A stretch of 64,000 nt of DNA from Occultella aeris (lineage in GTDB: Bacteria; Actinomycetota; Actinomycetes; Actinomycetales; Beutenbergiaceae), in contig NZ_CACRYJ010000024.1 of the NCBI RefSeq assembly GCF_902703175.1, forward strand, positions 26,400 through 90,399, written 5' to 3'. Positions within the stretch are counted from its first letter, which is position 1. Each line of letters begins with the position of its first letter. This document shows, piece after piece, positions 1-8,590 of this stretch. The notes below the pieces were generated by a model that ran no database searches, was not told where the DNA came from, and saw only the letters and a list, made by a program, of their open reading frames with translations. The position numbers and the translations under genes are program-made.

Positions 1-11
1 AAGGAACCACC

Positions 12-1040
12 GTGGAATCGACCGACCGAGCGTCCACCCGTCCCGTCATCGCCGTGACGATGGGAGATCCGGCCGGCGTGGGACCGGAGATCTGTGCCGC
101 TGCACTGACCAGCCCGGACGTCCTGGACCTCTGTCGGCCGGTGCTGGTCGGCGACCTGCCGCGGATGGCACGGGCGGCCGCACTGATGGGCGTGCCCGCG
201 ACGATGCACGAAGTGGAGCACCCGGCGCACGCTGCTCCGGGCACCACCCGCATCGAGGTGGTCCAGGTGGGCACACTGCCCGGGGACCTGCCCTTCGGCG
301 AGGTCAGCCCCGTCGCCGGACACGCCGCCTACACCTACATCGAGCGGGCCGCCGGCTACGCCGTGACCCGGGACGTGGCGGCCATCGCGACCGCACCCCT
401 GAACAAGGCCGCATTGCACGCCGCCGGCCATCGATTCCCCGGCCACACGGAGTTGCTCGCGCACCTGACCGGCGTACCGGAGGTCTCGATGATGCTCACC
501 ACGCCCAAGCTCCGCGTCATCCACGTGACCACCCACATCGGTCTGATCGACGCGATCGCACGCATCGACCCACCGCTGGTGCGCCGCACGGTCGCCCGGG
601 GCATCGAGGCGCTCGAGCGCGCCGGGCTGGCCAACCCTCGGGTCGGCGTGTGCGCCATCAATCCGCACGCCGGCGAGAACGGGCTGTTCGGCTACGGCGA
701 GGAGGCCGAGAAGATCCAGCCGGCGATCGACGAACTCGTCGCCCTCGGCCACGACGTACACGGGCCGCTGCCCGCCGACACCGCGTTCTTCCTCGCCAGC
801 CGAGGTGATTTCGACCTCGTCGTGGCCATGTACCACGACCAGGGACACGGTCCGGTGAAGGTGCTCGGGATCGACGACGGCGTGAACATCACCGTGGGCC
901 TGCCGGTGATCCGGACGTCCGTGGACCACGGCACCGCGTTCGACATCGCGGGCACGGGCACGGTCACCACGGCCAGCATGGCCGAGGCGCTGCGGCAGGC
1001 AGCCGCGCTGGCGGGGCATGCGCCGAGCCGCACGGCCTGA
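12..1040 (+). CDS. PdxA-family NAD-dependent 4-phospho-sugar-acid dehydrogenase
   Basis: Homologue of PdxA, the metal- and NAD-dependent dehydrogenase that oxidises 4-phosphohydroxy-L-threonine in vitamin B6 synthesis. The PdxA2 branch instead oxidises and decarboxylates 4-phosphorylated four-carbon acids (threonate, erythronate) made by DUF1537 kinases. Visible are MGDPAGVGPE at residues 17-26 and the metal-ligand histidines in GHTELL, YHDQGHGPVK and VDHGTAFD; 342 residues is normal family length. The GTG start follows AAGGA at 1-5. A DUF1537 kinase lies about 20 kb downstream and everything nearby is carbohydrate catabolism, so I favour the catabolic PdxA2 role over pyridoxine synthesis. 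This is inference; motifs alone do not separate the two. The upstream partner is outside the window. Confidence 0.85.
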   Translation: MESTDRASTRPVIAVTMGDPAGVGPEICAAALTSPDVLDLCRPVLVGDLPRMARAAALMGVPATMHEVEHPAHAAPGTTRIEVVQVGTLPGDLPFGEVSPVAGHAAYTYIERAAGYAVTRDVAAIATAPLNKAALHAAGHRFPGHTELLAHLTGVPEVSMMLTTPKLRVIHVTTHIGLIDAIARIDPPLVRRTVARGIEALERAGLANPRVGVCAINPHAGENGLFGYGEEAEKIQPAIDELVALGHDVHGPLPADTAFFLASRGDFDLVVAMYHDQGHGPVKVLGIDDGVNITVGLPVIRTSVDHGTAFDIAGTGTVTTASMAEALRQAAALAGHAPSRTA

Positions 1041-1048
1041 GAGAACGG

Positions 1049-1087
1049 CGACGGCGCCGCGCACGATCAGGGTGCGCGACGCCGTCG
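1049..1087. terminator. Strong bidirectional hairpin between convergent genes
   Basis: Arms 1049-1064 and 1072-1087 are 16 bases each, complementary except for one mismatch, with a 7-base loop (GATCAGG). It sits 8 bases after the PdxA-like stop and about 40 bases from the convergent stop of the solute-binding protein. There is no T tract, as is common in high-GC actinobacteria. Confidence 0.75.
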
Positions 1088-1126
1088 GGTATCGAGAGCC
1101 GGGAGCGGTTGTCGGAGCCGCCCGAG

Positions 1127-3145
1127 CTAGGCGGTGAAGAAGTACTGCTCCGGGTTGGACGGGCCGGGCGGCTGGTATCCGACGTCTCCGGGCATCTCGT
1201 CCGGCAGGTTCGTCGCCATGTCGTTGCGCACGATCCCATAGCCGTTCGGCTGCGTGCAGATGCCGATGTAGAAGAACTGGTCCTTCGCGATGTCCAGGAC
1301 CTGACGCGCGAGGTCGACCGCCTCGTCCGCGTCATAGGTGGTGCGCATCTCGTCGAACAGCGCGAGCTGCTCCTGGATGATCTCGGGCGGTGCTTCGTCC
1401 GTCTCGCCCCGGTACCACAGCGCCCAGGTGTGACCGTAGCGGGAGGAGCCGCGCGGGTTGGACGGTACGAAGTAGTGGTTCGATCCCTGCGTGGCGCGGA
1501 TCTCGAAACCGCCCGCGGTCCAGGTGGACACCTCGGCCTGGTTCGCCTCCACCCGCTCCCAGTACAGGGTCTCGGCCAGGGGCGTGACGTTGGCCTCGAC
1601 ACCGACCGCCGCCCAGTCCTGCTTGATCAGTTCGAACGCGTCGAGATGGTCGGGCATCGATGAGGGCACCAGGACCGTGATGCTGATCGGCGCACCCTCG
1701 CTGAGCCGGATGCCGTTCGCGTCCGTCTCGGTGTATCCGGCACGATCGAGTGCCTCGTTGGCCAGCTCCACGGAGTACTCCGTGAACTGGGTGCCGAACT
1801 CCTCGTCGTAGGCGGGGTGCCCCTCGACCGGCGCGCACTGCCAGGGAATGGTCTGCCCGGCATAGATGGTGTCGATGATGCGCTGCCGGTTGATCGCGTA
1901 GGACAGGCCCACCCGGAAGTCCTTGTTGGAGTAGATCTTCCGCTTGCGCTCGTCCTCCAACGTCTGGTTGAAGCCGAGCACCATGGCATTGGGGCCCTGC
2001 GGCGACAGGGTGAACATCCGGTAGTCGCCGCTCTCCTGGTTGTCCGTGACCACCGGGAGATTGCGGATCGTGTCGAAGTTGCGCATCTGCATGTCGAGCT
2101 CACCATTGGTGATCTTCAGCAGCTCGACCTCGATGTCCTGCAGGATCTCGCAGCGGATCTCGTCGAGGTAGGGCAGTTGGCTCCCGTCGGGATCGACCTT
2201 CCAGTAGTACGGGTTCCGCTCCGCTGTGACATAGCTGCCGTCGCCGAGGGCGGCGGTCAGCCGCCACGGATGCAGGCTCGGCGAGTCCACGTTGGAGAAC
2301 GGCTCGAGCTTGGACTCCCACAACTGCACCCAGTCGTCGAGGTTCGCCTGCGCGACCAGCTCCGCGATCTCGGTGTTGTACGTCTCGTGGAACTGCTCGA
2401 AGTAGTGCCTGGGCAGGACCATCATGGTGCCCGAGGCCAACTCCTCGAGGAAGCCCGGCTTGGGTTCGTCGAAAACGTACCGGATGACCGTGCCGTCACT
2501 CTCGAAGGTGCCCGGTTTGGCCGGGTCGTTCACGTTCGTCCAGAGCGAGTAGATCCCACCAGGATGCAAAGCCGGATTGATGTTCACGTCCTCGTAGGCG
2601 AACCGGAAGTCCTCGTCCGTGACTGGCTCGCCGTCCGACCACCGCATTCCCTCGCGCAGCGTGAACTGGAAGACCCGGCCGCCGTCGAGCTCCTCAAAGA
2701 CCTCGCACACGTTCGCGATGATCTCGCTGGTCCCCGGCTGGCCGGTCCACCCTGGGATCCACCGCACCAACGGCTCGTACCCGACCGACTGTTCCAGCCA
2801 GGTGCGATCCTCCTCCGTGATCATCGCCGACCGCCACGTCCCGCCGTACCGGCCGACCTCGTTCAGCGGCTCAACCACGAGCGGAGTGCTCGGGAGCCGC
2901 TCCTCGACCGGTGGCAGCTCCCCGGCCTCCACCTGTGCGGCGAGCGACGGCGCCTCCTTGCCCTTGGGGCCGGCGCCGGCCCCATCGTCCGCACCCTGGG
3001 CGGGGTCCGTCTCGAAGAAGGAACAGCCGGCCAGGGCAGAGACGGCGGCCAGACCGCCGCCGGTCAGCAGCAGTGAGCGGCGACTGACCACGCTCGACCA
3101 GAGTCGATCACGGTCGGCCGACTCCGGAGTGGTTCTTGGAAACAT
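1127..3145 (-). CDS. Peptide/oligosaccharide ABC transporter substrate-binding lipoprotein (SBP family 5)
   Basis: Extracellular solute-binding protein of the DppA/OppA class (SBP_bac_5), 672 residues. The N-terminus carries a twin-arginine motif (SRRSLLL), a hydrophobic stretch and a lipobox ending in LAGC, so it should be exported, probably by Tat, and lipid-anchored. In glycan-degrading actinobacteria and Thermotoga this class often binds oligosaccharides rather than peptides. I chose the start at 3145 because AGAGGAG lies just upstream; an in-frame codon at 3214 has no such site and would hide the signal peptide. No permease is adjacent: the matching Dpp-type permease/ATPase genes lie on the other strand from 8591. 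The gene follows the DapA-family lyase by 49 bases and is probably co-transcribed with it. Confidence 0.9.
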   Translation of the reverse strand: MFPRTTPESADRDRLWSSVVSRRSLLLTGGGLAAVSALAGCSFFETDPAQGADDGAGAGPKGKEAPSLAAQVEAGELPPVEERLPSTPLVVEPLNEVGRYGGTWRSAMITEEDRTWLEQSVGYEPLVRWIPGWTGQPGTSEIIANVCEVFEELDGGRVFQFTLREGMRWSDGEPVTDEDFRFAYEDVNINPALHPGGIYSLWTNVNDPAKPGTFESDGTVIRYVFDEPKPGFLEELASGTMMVLPRHYFEQFHETYNTEIAELVAQANLDDWVQLWESKLEPFSNVDSPSLHPWRLTAALGDGSYVTAERNPYYWKVDPDGSQLPYLDEIRCEILQDIEVELLKITNGELDMQMRNFDTIRNLPVVTDNQESGDYRMFTLSPQGPNAMVLGFNQTLEDERKRKIYSNKDFRVGLSYAINRQRIIDTIYAGQTIPWQCAPVEGHPAYDEEFGTQFTEYSVELANEALDRAGYTETDANGIRLSEGAPISITVLVPSSMPDHLDAFELIKQDWAAVGVEANVTPLAETLYWERVEANQAEVSTWTAGGFEIRATQGSNHYFVPSNPRGSSRYGHTWALWYRGETDEAPPEIIQEQLALFDEMRTTYDADEAVDLARQVLDIAKDQFFYIGICTQPNGYGIVRNDMATNLPDEMPGDVGYQPPGPSNPEQYFFTA

Positions 3146-3194
3146 CGTTGTTCTCCTCTTCCTTTGGGTGACACGCCGGCCGGCGGAGGCTGGT

Positions 3195-4169
3195 TCAGCC
3201 GTGGTCGCCGGCACTCTCCATGCGACCGATGACCGGCAGTGCGTGCTTCTCCACGTACTGGCGGTCCTCGTCCGACAACTGGGTCTGCGGTGCGGCGCTG
3301 TGATCGGAGTCGATGCGGCCCAACACCGCGAGCAGGTGCTTGTAGACGCTGTTGGTCAAGCCAGGGGCCGCGGACTTTCCCGGTGGGGTCAAGGACTCGA
3401 TGAGTTCCTCGCTCTGCTCCTGCAGTGCCAGAACGAGGTCCCAGTCACCCTTCCGTGCGGCCTCGTACTGGCGCACCAGATGACGTGGGGTCAGATTCCC
3501 CGTCGAGGAGACCGAGCCGACGGCGCCGAGCAGGTAGCCGAGGTCAGCCACGCTGGATCCTCCGGTCAAGCAGGGCAGTGGGGTCCCCGCATCACGCAGG
3601 CGACGCTGCAGCCGGCGGAACCACACCATGTTCGAACTGCTGTCCTTCGCTCCGCAGAGGATCCCGTCGGCGACGAGTTCGACGATCGAGTCGATCGAGA
3701 GCGTGGCGGGGATGAACTGGGGCAGGTGGTAGGCGACAACCGGGCCATCGACGGCGTGGGCCAGGGCGCGATAGTGCCGCTTCAGCTCGTCCTGGTCGAA
3801 ACCGACGAAGTAGGGCGGGAGCACCGAGACCATCGCGGCACCCGCGGCGACGGCCTCCCGGGCGTGCCGCACCGCGAGGCTGGTCGAGGTGTCTCCGACG
3901 TGCGCCACGACCGGGACGCGCCCCGCTGCGGCTTTGGCGCACAGGCGAACCACCTCGGCGCGTCCCTCGCCGTCCAGCGAGTAGAACTCGCCGGTGGTGC
4001 CGTTGGCCCACAGTCCGTGCACCCCGGCGGCCACGAGGTGGCCGACGTGCGACTCCAGCGACTCCGAGTCGATCTCGCCATCAGGGGTCATCGGGAGCAC
4101 AACCGGCGGGAGCACGCCGTGTAGGTGGTAGGAGGACTCTTCGTTCTCAGGTGTGAATGCCAGTGGCAT
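3195..4169 (-). CDS. DapA/NanA-family Schiff-base lyase or dehydratase
   Basis: Class I aldolase of the dihydrodipicolinate synthase/N-acetylneuraminate lyase superfamily, 324 residues (usual about 300). It shows GTTGE at 57-61 (pyruvate carboxylate site), Tyr147 in AYHLP and the Schiff-base Lys175 in GAKDSS. Members cleave or dehydrate 2-keto-3-deoxy sugar acids (sialic acid, Kdo, KDG) to pyruvate plus an aldehyde, or make dihydrodipicolinate. It lies in a catabolic cluster and precedes an oligosaccharide-binding protein, so a sugar-acid lyase or dehydratase is more likely than lysine synthesis; the substrate cannot be read from sequence. Start 4169 has AAAGGA upstream; an upstream in-frame start at 4319 lacks support. 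It is divergent from the GntR regulator. Confidence 0.85.
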   Translation of the reverse strand: MPLAFTPENEESSYHLHGVLPPVVLPMTPDGEIDSESLESHVGHLVAAGVHGLWANGTTGEFYSLDGEGRAEVVRLCAKAAAGRVPVVAHVGDTSTSLAVRHAREAVAAGAAMVSVLPPYFVGFDQDELKRHYRALAHAVDGPVVAYHLPQFIPATLSIDSIVELVADGILCGAKDSSSNMVWFRRLQRRLRDAGTPLPCLTGGSSVADLGYLLGAVGSVSSTGNLTPRHLVRQYEAARKGDWDLVLALQEQSEELIESLTPPGKSAAPGLTNSVYKHLLAVLGRIDSDHSAAPQTQLSDEDRQYVEKHALPVIGRMESAGDHG

Positions 4170-4240
4170 GTAGGCATCCTTTGGGCACAACTGGGACGTT
4201 GTCAAGACCGAACTAGACTCCCAGTGGCGCTTGGCGCCCG

Positions 4241-4254
4241 ATTCGGAGTCGAAT
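4241..4254. promoter_or_regulatory. Dyad in lyase/GntR divergent region
   Basis: ATTCG-GAGT-CGAAT, 5-base arms around 4 bases, between the divergent lyase (start 4169) and GntR (start 4349) genes. Spacing and symmetry suit a GntR/FCD operator, but the arms are short and there is only one copy. Confidence 0.4.
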
Positions 4255-4348
4255 GTGCCCACCTGCGGGGCGCCGATGGCATACCATGGGCGGACCACAA
4301 CGAGCGGGCTCGAGCGCATCGACGACCGATGCGGATGGGGAGGACTGC

Positions 4349-5092
4349 GTGACTACGTCCATGGCGTCAACGGCAGGGACCGGGGCCTCGGAGCAGGTGA
4401 GCCAGGCGACACTGGAGAACCGCGCGCACGACGCACTGGTGAGCTGGCTGACCGAGGAGCACCCGCAGCCGGGACAGACGGTGCCGATCCGAGAGTTCGC
4501 CCGCAAGCTCGGCATGAGCAGGACGCCGGTCCGGAGCGCCGTGGGGCGCCTGCACGAGCGCGGTCTGCTCTCCTACGACTCCACCGCGGGGTTCACCGTC
4601 GCCGTCCCCTCCCTCTCCTCGTTGTACGAACTGTTCGAGCTCCGCGTGATGATCGAGTCGCACAGCCTGCGCCGGTACACCGAGCAGGAGCCGCCGCCGG
4701 CGCCCAGGATCCTGCACGATCTGGTGGCCGAGGCGGGCGAACTCGCCGAGGCCGCACTGCAGGAGCCCGCGCAGTACATCGCGTTCCGCGAGAACGACAG
4801 CAGGTTCCATCGCACGCTGGTGGAGATGTCCGGATTCCCACGGCTGATCGCCCTGCACGACGATCTGCACCTGAGCATCCATGTCACCCGAGCCGGGATG
4901 GAGGCGCCGATGAACCGGGACCGACTGGACGCCGCCGTCGCCGAGCACCGCGAGATCGTCGAGGCACTCGATGCCGGTGACGGCGCGGCGGCGCGAGCGG
5001 CTCTGGAGTCGCACATCCTCCGGGTCCGCGATCAGACGATCGTGTTCCTTTCCCGCCCGCAGCCCACCGTTGGCGGTGGCTTCGCCCGGTGA
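4349..5092 (+). CDS. GntR-family transcriptional regulator, FCD (FadR) subfamily
   Basis: DNA-binding repressor or activator, 247 residues. An N-terminal winged helix (PIREFARKLGMSRTPVRSAV) is followed by an all-helical FCD ligand domain with the usual metal-binding acidic/His pattern (NDSRFHRTL, EHREIVEAL, ESHIL). FCD regulators of sugar-acid pathways (UxuR, ExuR, LldR types) sense carboxylated metabolites. The GTG start at 4349 follows GGGGAGGA; an in-frame ATG at 4253 would add 32 low-complexity residues and is less likely. It is the first gene of an operon with the hydrolase and GH127 (GTGA then ATGA overlaps) and is divergent from the lyase, so it probably controls both directions. Confidence 0.9.
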   Translation: MTTSMASTAGTGASEQVSQATLENRAHDALVSWLTEEHPQPGQTVPIREFARKLGMSRTPVRSAVGRLHERGLLSYDSTAGFTVAVPSLSSLYELFELRVMIESHSLRRYTEQEPPPAPRILHDLVAEAGELAEAALQEPAQYIAFRENDSRFHRTLVEMSGFPRLIALHDDLHLSIHVTRAGMEAPMNRDRLDAAVAEHREIVEALDAGDGAAARAALESHILRVRDQTIVFLSRPQPTVGGGFAR

Positions 5093-6189
5093 GCGTCGCA
5101 CGCCCCCGCCCGGTGGTCGACGCCGCGATCGAGGCTAGCCGCGGCCCCGAGTGGCGGACGATGCCCGCGGAGTCCGTCGGCGTCGACGTCGACCGCCTGA
5201 TCACGATCCGCTCCGGCCACGACGTCACCGAACGCCGCCGCCGCCTGGTCGACCACCTGTGGAAGCACGCCGGCCTCCCCTCGTCCACGCCCTCGATCGA
5301 CGCCGGGGTTACCGTGCCCGAGCTCGACTCGCTCTCCCGGAGCCGCATCGACCGGGCCACCCTGTCGATGGCACACGCCCTGAAATCGACCAGCTACCTG
5401 GTCCATCCGCGGCGGCCGGTGCCGGGACGGTTGGGAATCTTCCTGGCCGGGCATGGCAATGCGCGCAAGCCCGTGTATCACCGGCCGCAGCTCGCGGCGA
5501 TGCAGACCTTCCTCGATCGCGGCTACCGGGTCGCGGCCATCGACATGCCGCTGCAGGGCTGGAACCCGGCGGACATGGAGCTTCCCACGCCGGGCGCCAC
5601 TGCGCCCGTGGACCCGGCCAGCCACGAACGGTTCGCCCAGTACGAGACGCCGGACTTCAGTGCCGCGACCTACTTCCTGGATCCCGTCGTCACCCTGCTC
5701 AACCACGCCGCCCGAGCGGGCCGACTGACCGACGTCGTCACCTTCGGCTTCTCCGGCGGCGCCTGGACCACCGTGATGCACGCCGCGGTCGATCCGCGAG
5801 TGAGGCTGAGCATCCAGGTGGCCGGGACGTGGCCCTTCTTCCTGCGCCCACATCCGGCCGCACACCCCAACTTCGGCGACTGGGAACAGCGGCGGGAGAG
5901 CATGCCCGGCCTGTACGACATCGCCGGCTATCTCGATCTCTATGTCCTCGGCGCGACCGGCGGCGGTCGGCGCCAACTGCAGATCCTGAACCGGTTCGAC
6001 CCGTCCTGCTTCCCCGGGGTCGGCCACCGCAGCTACGCGCAGCCGGTGCGCGACCGCGCCGCCCTACTGGGTGGCGACTGGGAGGTCATCGACGACGCCA
6101 CCCACGGCAAGCACCAGATCTCTGACCACGCCGTCGCGATGCTCGCGTACGAACTGGACCGACAACCCGATCCCCCTGAGGAGCGATGA
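5089..6189 (+). CDS. Alpha/beta hydrolase, possible glycan esterase
   Basis: Serine hydrolase of the alpha/beta fold, 366 residues, no signal peptide. Visible are the nucleophile elbow GFSGG, an oxyanion-type AGHGNA segment and a C-terminal histidine region (DDATHGKHQIS). About 130 residues precede the core, more than in a minimal hydrolase. The GTG start overlaps the GntR stop by 4 bases and its own stop overlaps the GH127 start by 4, so all three are translated together. Placement before a GH127 enzyme suggests removal of acetyl or methyl esters from imported pectic oligosaccharides. The exact family is not recognised and the substrate is inference. Confidence 0.75.
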   Translation: MSVARPRPVVDAAIEASRGPEWRTMPAESVGVDVDRLITIRSGHDVTERRRRLVDHLWKHAGLPSSTPSIDAGVTVPELDSLSRSRIDRATLSMAHALKSTSYLVHPRRPVPGRLGIFLAGHGNARKPVYHRPQLAAMQTFLDRGYRVAAIDMPLQGWNPADMELPTPGATAPVDPASHERFAQYETPDFSAATYFLDPVVTLLNHAARAGRLTDVVTFGFSGGAWTTVMHAAVDPRVRLSIQVAGTWPFFLRPHPAAHPNFGDWEQRRESMPGLYDIAGYLDLYVLGATGGGRRQLQILNRFDPSCFPGVGHRSYAQPVRDRAALLGGDWEVIDDATHGKHQISDHAVAMLAYELDRQPDPPEER

Positions 6190-8114
6190 TGACCATCGGC
6201 ACGACGACCTCCGGCCGCGGACCACTCGTCCCGACCCCCCGAGCCGTCGCGGTGCAACGCCCACTTGGGACCGCGACGCTCACTGGCGGCCTGTGGCGGC
6301 ACTGGCAGCAGGTGAACCGCTCGGCGAGCATCCCGCTCGGCATCGCCAAACTGGACGAGGCCGGCAACTTCACGAACCTGCGGCTGGCCGCCGGCGAACA
6401 ACTGGATGCCGAGCACCGGGGCCCGGTCTACATGGACTCGGACATCTACAAGATGCTCGAGACGGTCGCCTACGAGCTGGACCGCGGCGAGGACAACGAG
6501 CTCCTGGAGTTCGTCACGCAGGCTTCTGAGCTGATCTGCGCCGCCCAGGCCCCGGACGGCTATCTGAACTCGACCTACCAGGTGCGCGGACCTCAGGCGC
6601 GATATCAGGACCTGAACAACAGCCACGAGCTCTATACCGCGGGACACCTGTTCCAGGCCGTTATCGCGCTGGCCCGGACCGGCGACGAGCGCCTCGTCCC
6701 GGTGGCCCGGCGACTGGCCGACCACCTCGTTCAGGTGTTCCTCACGGAGCGCCTGGAGAAACTGGACGGGCATCCCGGCGTGGAGACCGCGCTCGTGGAG
6801 CTCTATCGTCAGCTGGGCACACCCGAGTACCTGGACCTGGCGCAGCGCCTCCTCGACGACCGAGGCAAGGGCATGGTGGGTCGGCACCCGGTCGGTCCGC
6901 TCTACCAGCAGGACGCGTTCGGGGTGCGGGAGGCGCCGGTCCTGACCGGCCACGCCGTGCGGGCGATGTACCTGGAGGCCGGCATCGTCGACGTCTACCT
7001 GGAGACCGGCGACCGCTCACTCCTGAACGCCTCGGTCGCCCGCTGGGAGGACCTGGTCGCCACGCGGACCGCGCTGACCGGTGGCCACGGGTCACGGCAG
7101 TTGAAGGAGGCCTTCGGGGAAGCCTACGAGCTCCCGCCGGACCAGTCCTACAACGAGACATGCGCGGCGGTCGCCAGCGTCCACTGGAGCTGGCGACTGC
7201 TGTTGGCCACCGGCGAGTCCCGGTACGCCGACCTGATCGAACGCACCGTCTACAACGTCTTCGCCGCCTCGGTCTCGCTCGACGGCCTGGAGTTCTTCAA
7301 GGGCAACCCATTGCAGCGACGCTCGGACCACGCCCTGGCGATCGGCGACCCACGCTGGCGCGACGGATGGTTCTGGTCCGCCTGCTGCCCCCCGAACGTG
7401 ACCCGGTTGATGGCCTCGCTGCAGCACTATCTCGGTACCAGCGACGACGACGGCATCACCGTGCACCAGTACGCGGACGCCATCCTCGGCAGCAACCTGC
7501 CGGACGGCGAGGTGGAGCTGGAGGTGGGTACGAGTCTGCCGTGGCAGGGCGACACCGGCGTGCGGATCCGATCGACGCCGGACTCCGAGTGGACCCTGTC
7601 GCTGCGCGTCCCGTCCTGGAGTCCCGCCCCGGCGGTTCACCTCAACGGAGCACCGGTGCCGGCCACGAACGAGTCCGGCTACCTGCGGATCCGCCGGGTC
7701 TGGCAGCCGCAGGACGAGCTCCGGCTCTGCTTCGACATCGCGCCTCGCCTGACCGGCCCGCACCCCCGTATCGACGCACTTCGTGGCTGCTTCGCTCTGG
7801 AGCGCGGCCCCCTGGTGTACTGCTTCGAGCAGGTCGACCAGGACGCCACGGTCGACCTCGAGCAGGTCCAGATCGTTCCTGACCACGAAGCGATCACGAC
7901 CAGCCATCATGAGGACCTGCCGGGCATCGGCCGCACCGTCTCGCTCAGCGTCCCCGCAGCGCAACTCCTGCGTGCACCGACCGACGGGCTCCCGTACTTC
8001 CTCGGAACGCGTTCCTGGACCACGCGAGGAGCCCGTGCCGTAGCCGTCCCCTACTTCCAGTGGGCCAACCGGGACCGGCGAGCGATGCGGATCTGGATGC
8101 CGGTGCACGGCTGA
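6186..8114 (+). CDS. GH127 glycosidase (beta-L-arabinofuranosidase / aceric-acid hydrolase type)
   Basis: Member of GH127 (formerly DUF1680), 642 residues, no signal peptide, so cytoplasmic. Known activities are beta-L-arabinofuranosidase and, in the Bacteroides RG-II system, aceric-acid hydrolase. The zinc/catalytic centre is visible: Glu324 and Cys326 in YNETCA and the Cys400-Cys401 pair in SACCPPN, matching the Glu/Cys/Cys-Cys set of the characterised enzymes. The beta-sandwich end carries the family motif RGPLVYCFEQ. Start overlaps the upstream hydrolase stop (ATGA). A second, diverged GH127 lies at 21880, which suggests two different linkages or sugars are attacked. Confidence 0.92.
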   Translation: MMTIGTTTSGRGPLVPTPRAVAVQRPLGTATLTGGLWRHWQQVNRSASIPLGIAKLDEAGNFTNLRLAAGEQLDAEHRGPVYMDSDIYKMLETVAYELDRGEDNELLEFVTQASELICAAQAPDGYLNSTYQVRGPQARYQDLNNSHELYTAGHLFQAVIALARTGDERLVPVARRLADHLVQVFLTERLEKLDGHPGVETALVELYRQLGTPEYLDLAQRLLDDRGKGMVGRHPVGPLYQQDAFGVREAPVLTGHAVRAMYLEAGIVDVYLETGDRSLLNASVARWEDLVATRTALTGGHGSRQLKEAFGEAYELPPDQSYNETCAAVASVHWSWRLLLATGESRYADLIERTVYNVFAASVSLDGLEFFKGNPLQRRSDHALAIGDPRWRDGWFWSACCPPNVTRLMASLQHYLGTSDDDGITVHQYADAILGSNLPDGEVELEVGTSLPWQGDTGVRIRSTPDSEWTLSLRVPSWSPAPAVHLNGAPVPATNESGYLRIRRVWQPQDELRLCFDIAPRLTGPHPRIDALRGCFALERGPLVYCFEQVDQDATVDLEQVQIVPDHEAITTSHHEDLPGIGRTVSLSVPAAQLLRAPTDGLPYFLGTRSWTTRGARAVAVPYFQWANRDRRAMRIWMPVHG

Positions 8115-8158
8115 CCTGCGTGGGATCCGTTCCGTGACCACGGCCGGGCACCCTCGTG

Positions 8159-8176
8159 CCACTGGCATGCCATTGG
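8159..8176. promoter_or_regulatory. Imperfect 18-bp palindrome upstream of transporter operon
   Basis: A perfect 10-base core TGGCATGCCA is extended to CCA-N-TGGCATGCCA-N-TGG. It lies 100 bases upstream of the putative -35 of the Dpp-type operon, just after the GH127 stop. It could be an operator; it is GC-poor relative to its surroundings. Confidence 0.4.
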
Positions 8177-8188
8177 TCGATCCCGAGA

Positions 8189-8207
8189 GCGATTGCGGAT
8201 CAATTGC
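8189..8207. promoter_or_regulatory. Second dyad upstream of transporter operon
   Basis: GC-N-ATTG-N5-CAAT-N-GC, centred about 30 bases (three helical turns) from the preceding palindrome, so both would face the same side of the DNA. The rest of the 476-base gap 8115-8590 holds a promoter-like pair and a short ORF. Confidence 0.35.
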
Positions 8208-8277
8208 CGCCTCGCAACGCACTCGGATCCGGGATGCCACCAGAATGCCGGATGTTCAAGAAACCGGGCTCTAGACG

Positions 8278-8307
8278 TTGCCAGTGACCCCGATCACGGG
8301 TTAGCAT
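8278..8307 (+). promoter_or_regulatory. Candidate promoter of Dpp-type transporter operon
   Basis: TTGCCA (8278-8283), 18-base spacer, TAGCAT (8302-8307), a TANNNT-type -10 typical of actinobacterial housekeeping sigma promoters. It would give a leader of about 275 bases before the first permease, containing the short ORF at 8357. Confidence 0.45.
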
Positions 8308-8356
8308 CACGAAGCCGCATGTTCACGAGCATGTGGGTAGATATGCAAGGAGCCCA

Positions 8357-8578
8357 ATGAAGCGCTGTATCTGGTGGACTTCCCCACCACCGAGTCCCGC
8401 GATGTCGGGTTGTTCCCGACCGGTGGCGACCGGCTGCCCAGGTCGAACGCAAACGCGCGGCGACGCACGCACGGCGCCGCGCGGCCGAGGACCAGGCATC
8501 CGCCGCATGGCACCAGCGGTGCGTCATGCGCCGTCGTGGTCGGACGAGTCCGCGCCCGCTGCGCACCGACGCCACTGA
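8357..8578 (+). CDS. Short leader ORF of doubtful reality (73 codons)
   Basis: ATG preceded by AAGGAG at 8347-8352 with 4-base spacing; the frame stays open for 73 codons and ends 12 bases before the first permease, whose own AAGGGA overlaps the stop. The product is Arg/Pro-rich and resembles nothing I know. In Dpp operons this is where the solute-binding protein gene normally stands, so it may be a remnant of its start, a translated leader coupling to the permease, or chance in high-GC DNA. Confidence 0.25.
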   Translation: MKRCIWWTSPPPSPAMSGCSRPVATGCPGRTQTRGDARTAPRGRGPGIRRMAPAVRHAPSWSDESAPAAHRRH

Positions 8579-8590
8579 AGGGAACTTGGT

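Noticed and set aside
1817..4124. Long plus-strand open frames opposite the binding protein and lyase
   Set aside because: Shadows of genes with clear family motifs on the minus strand.
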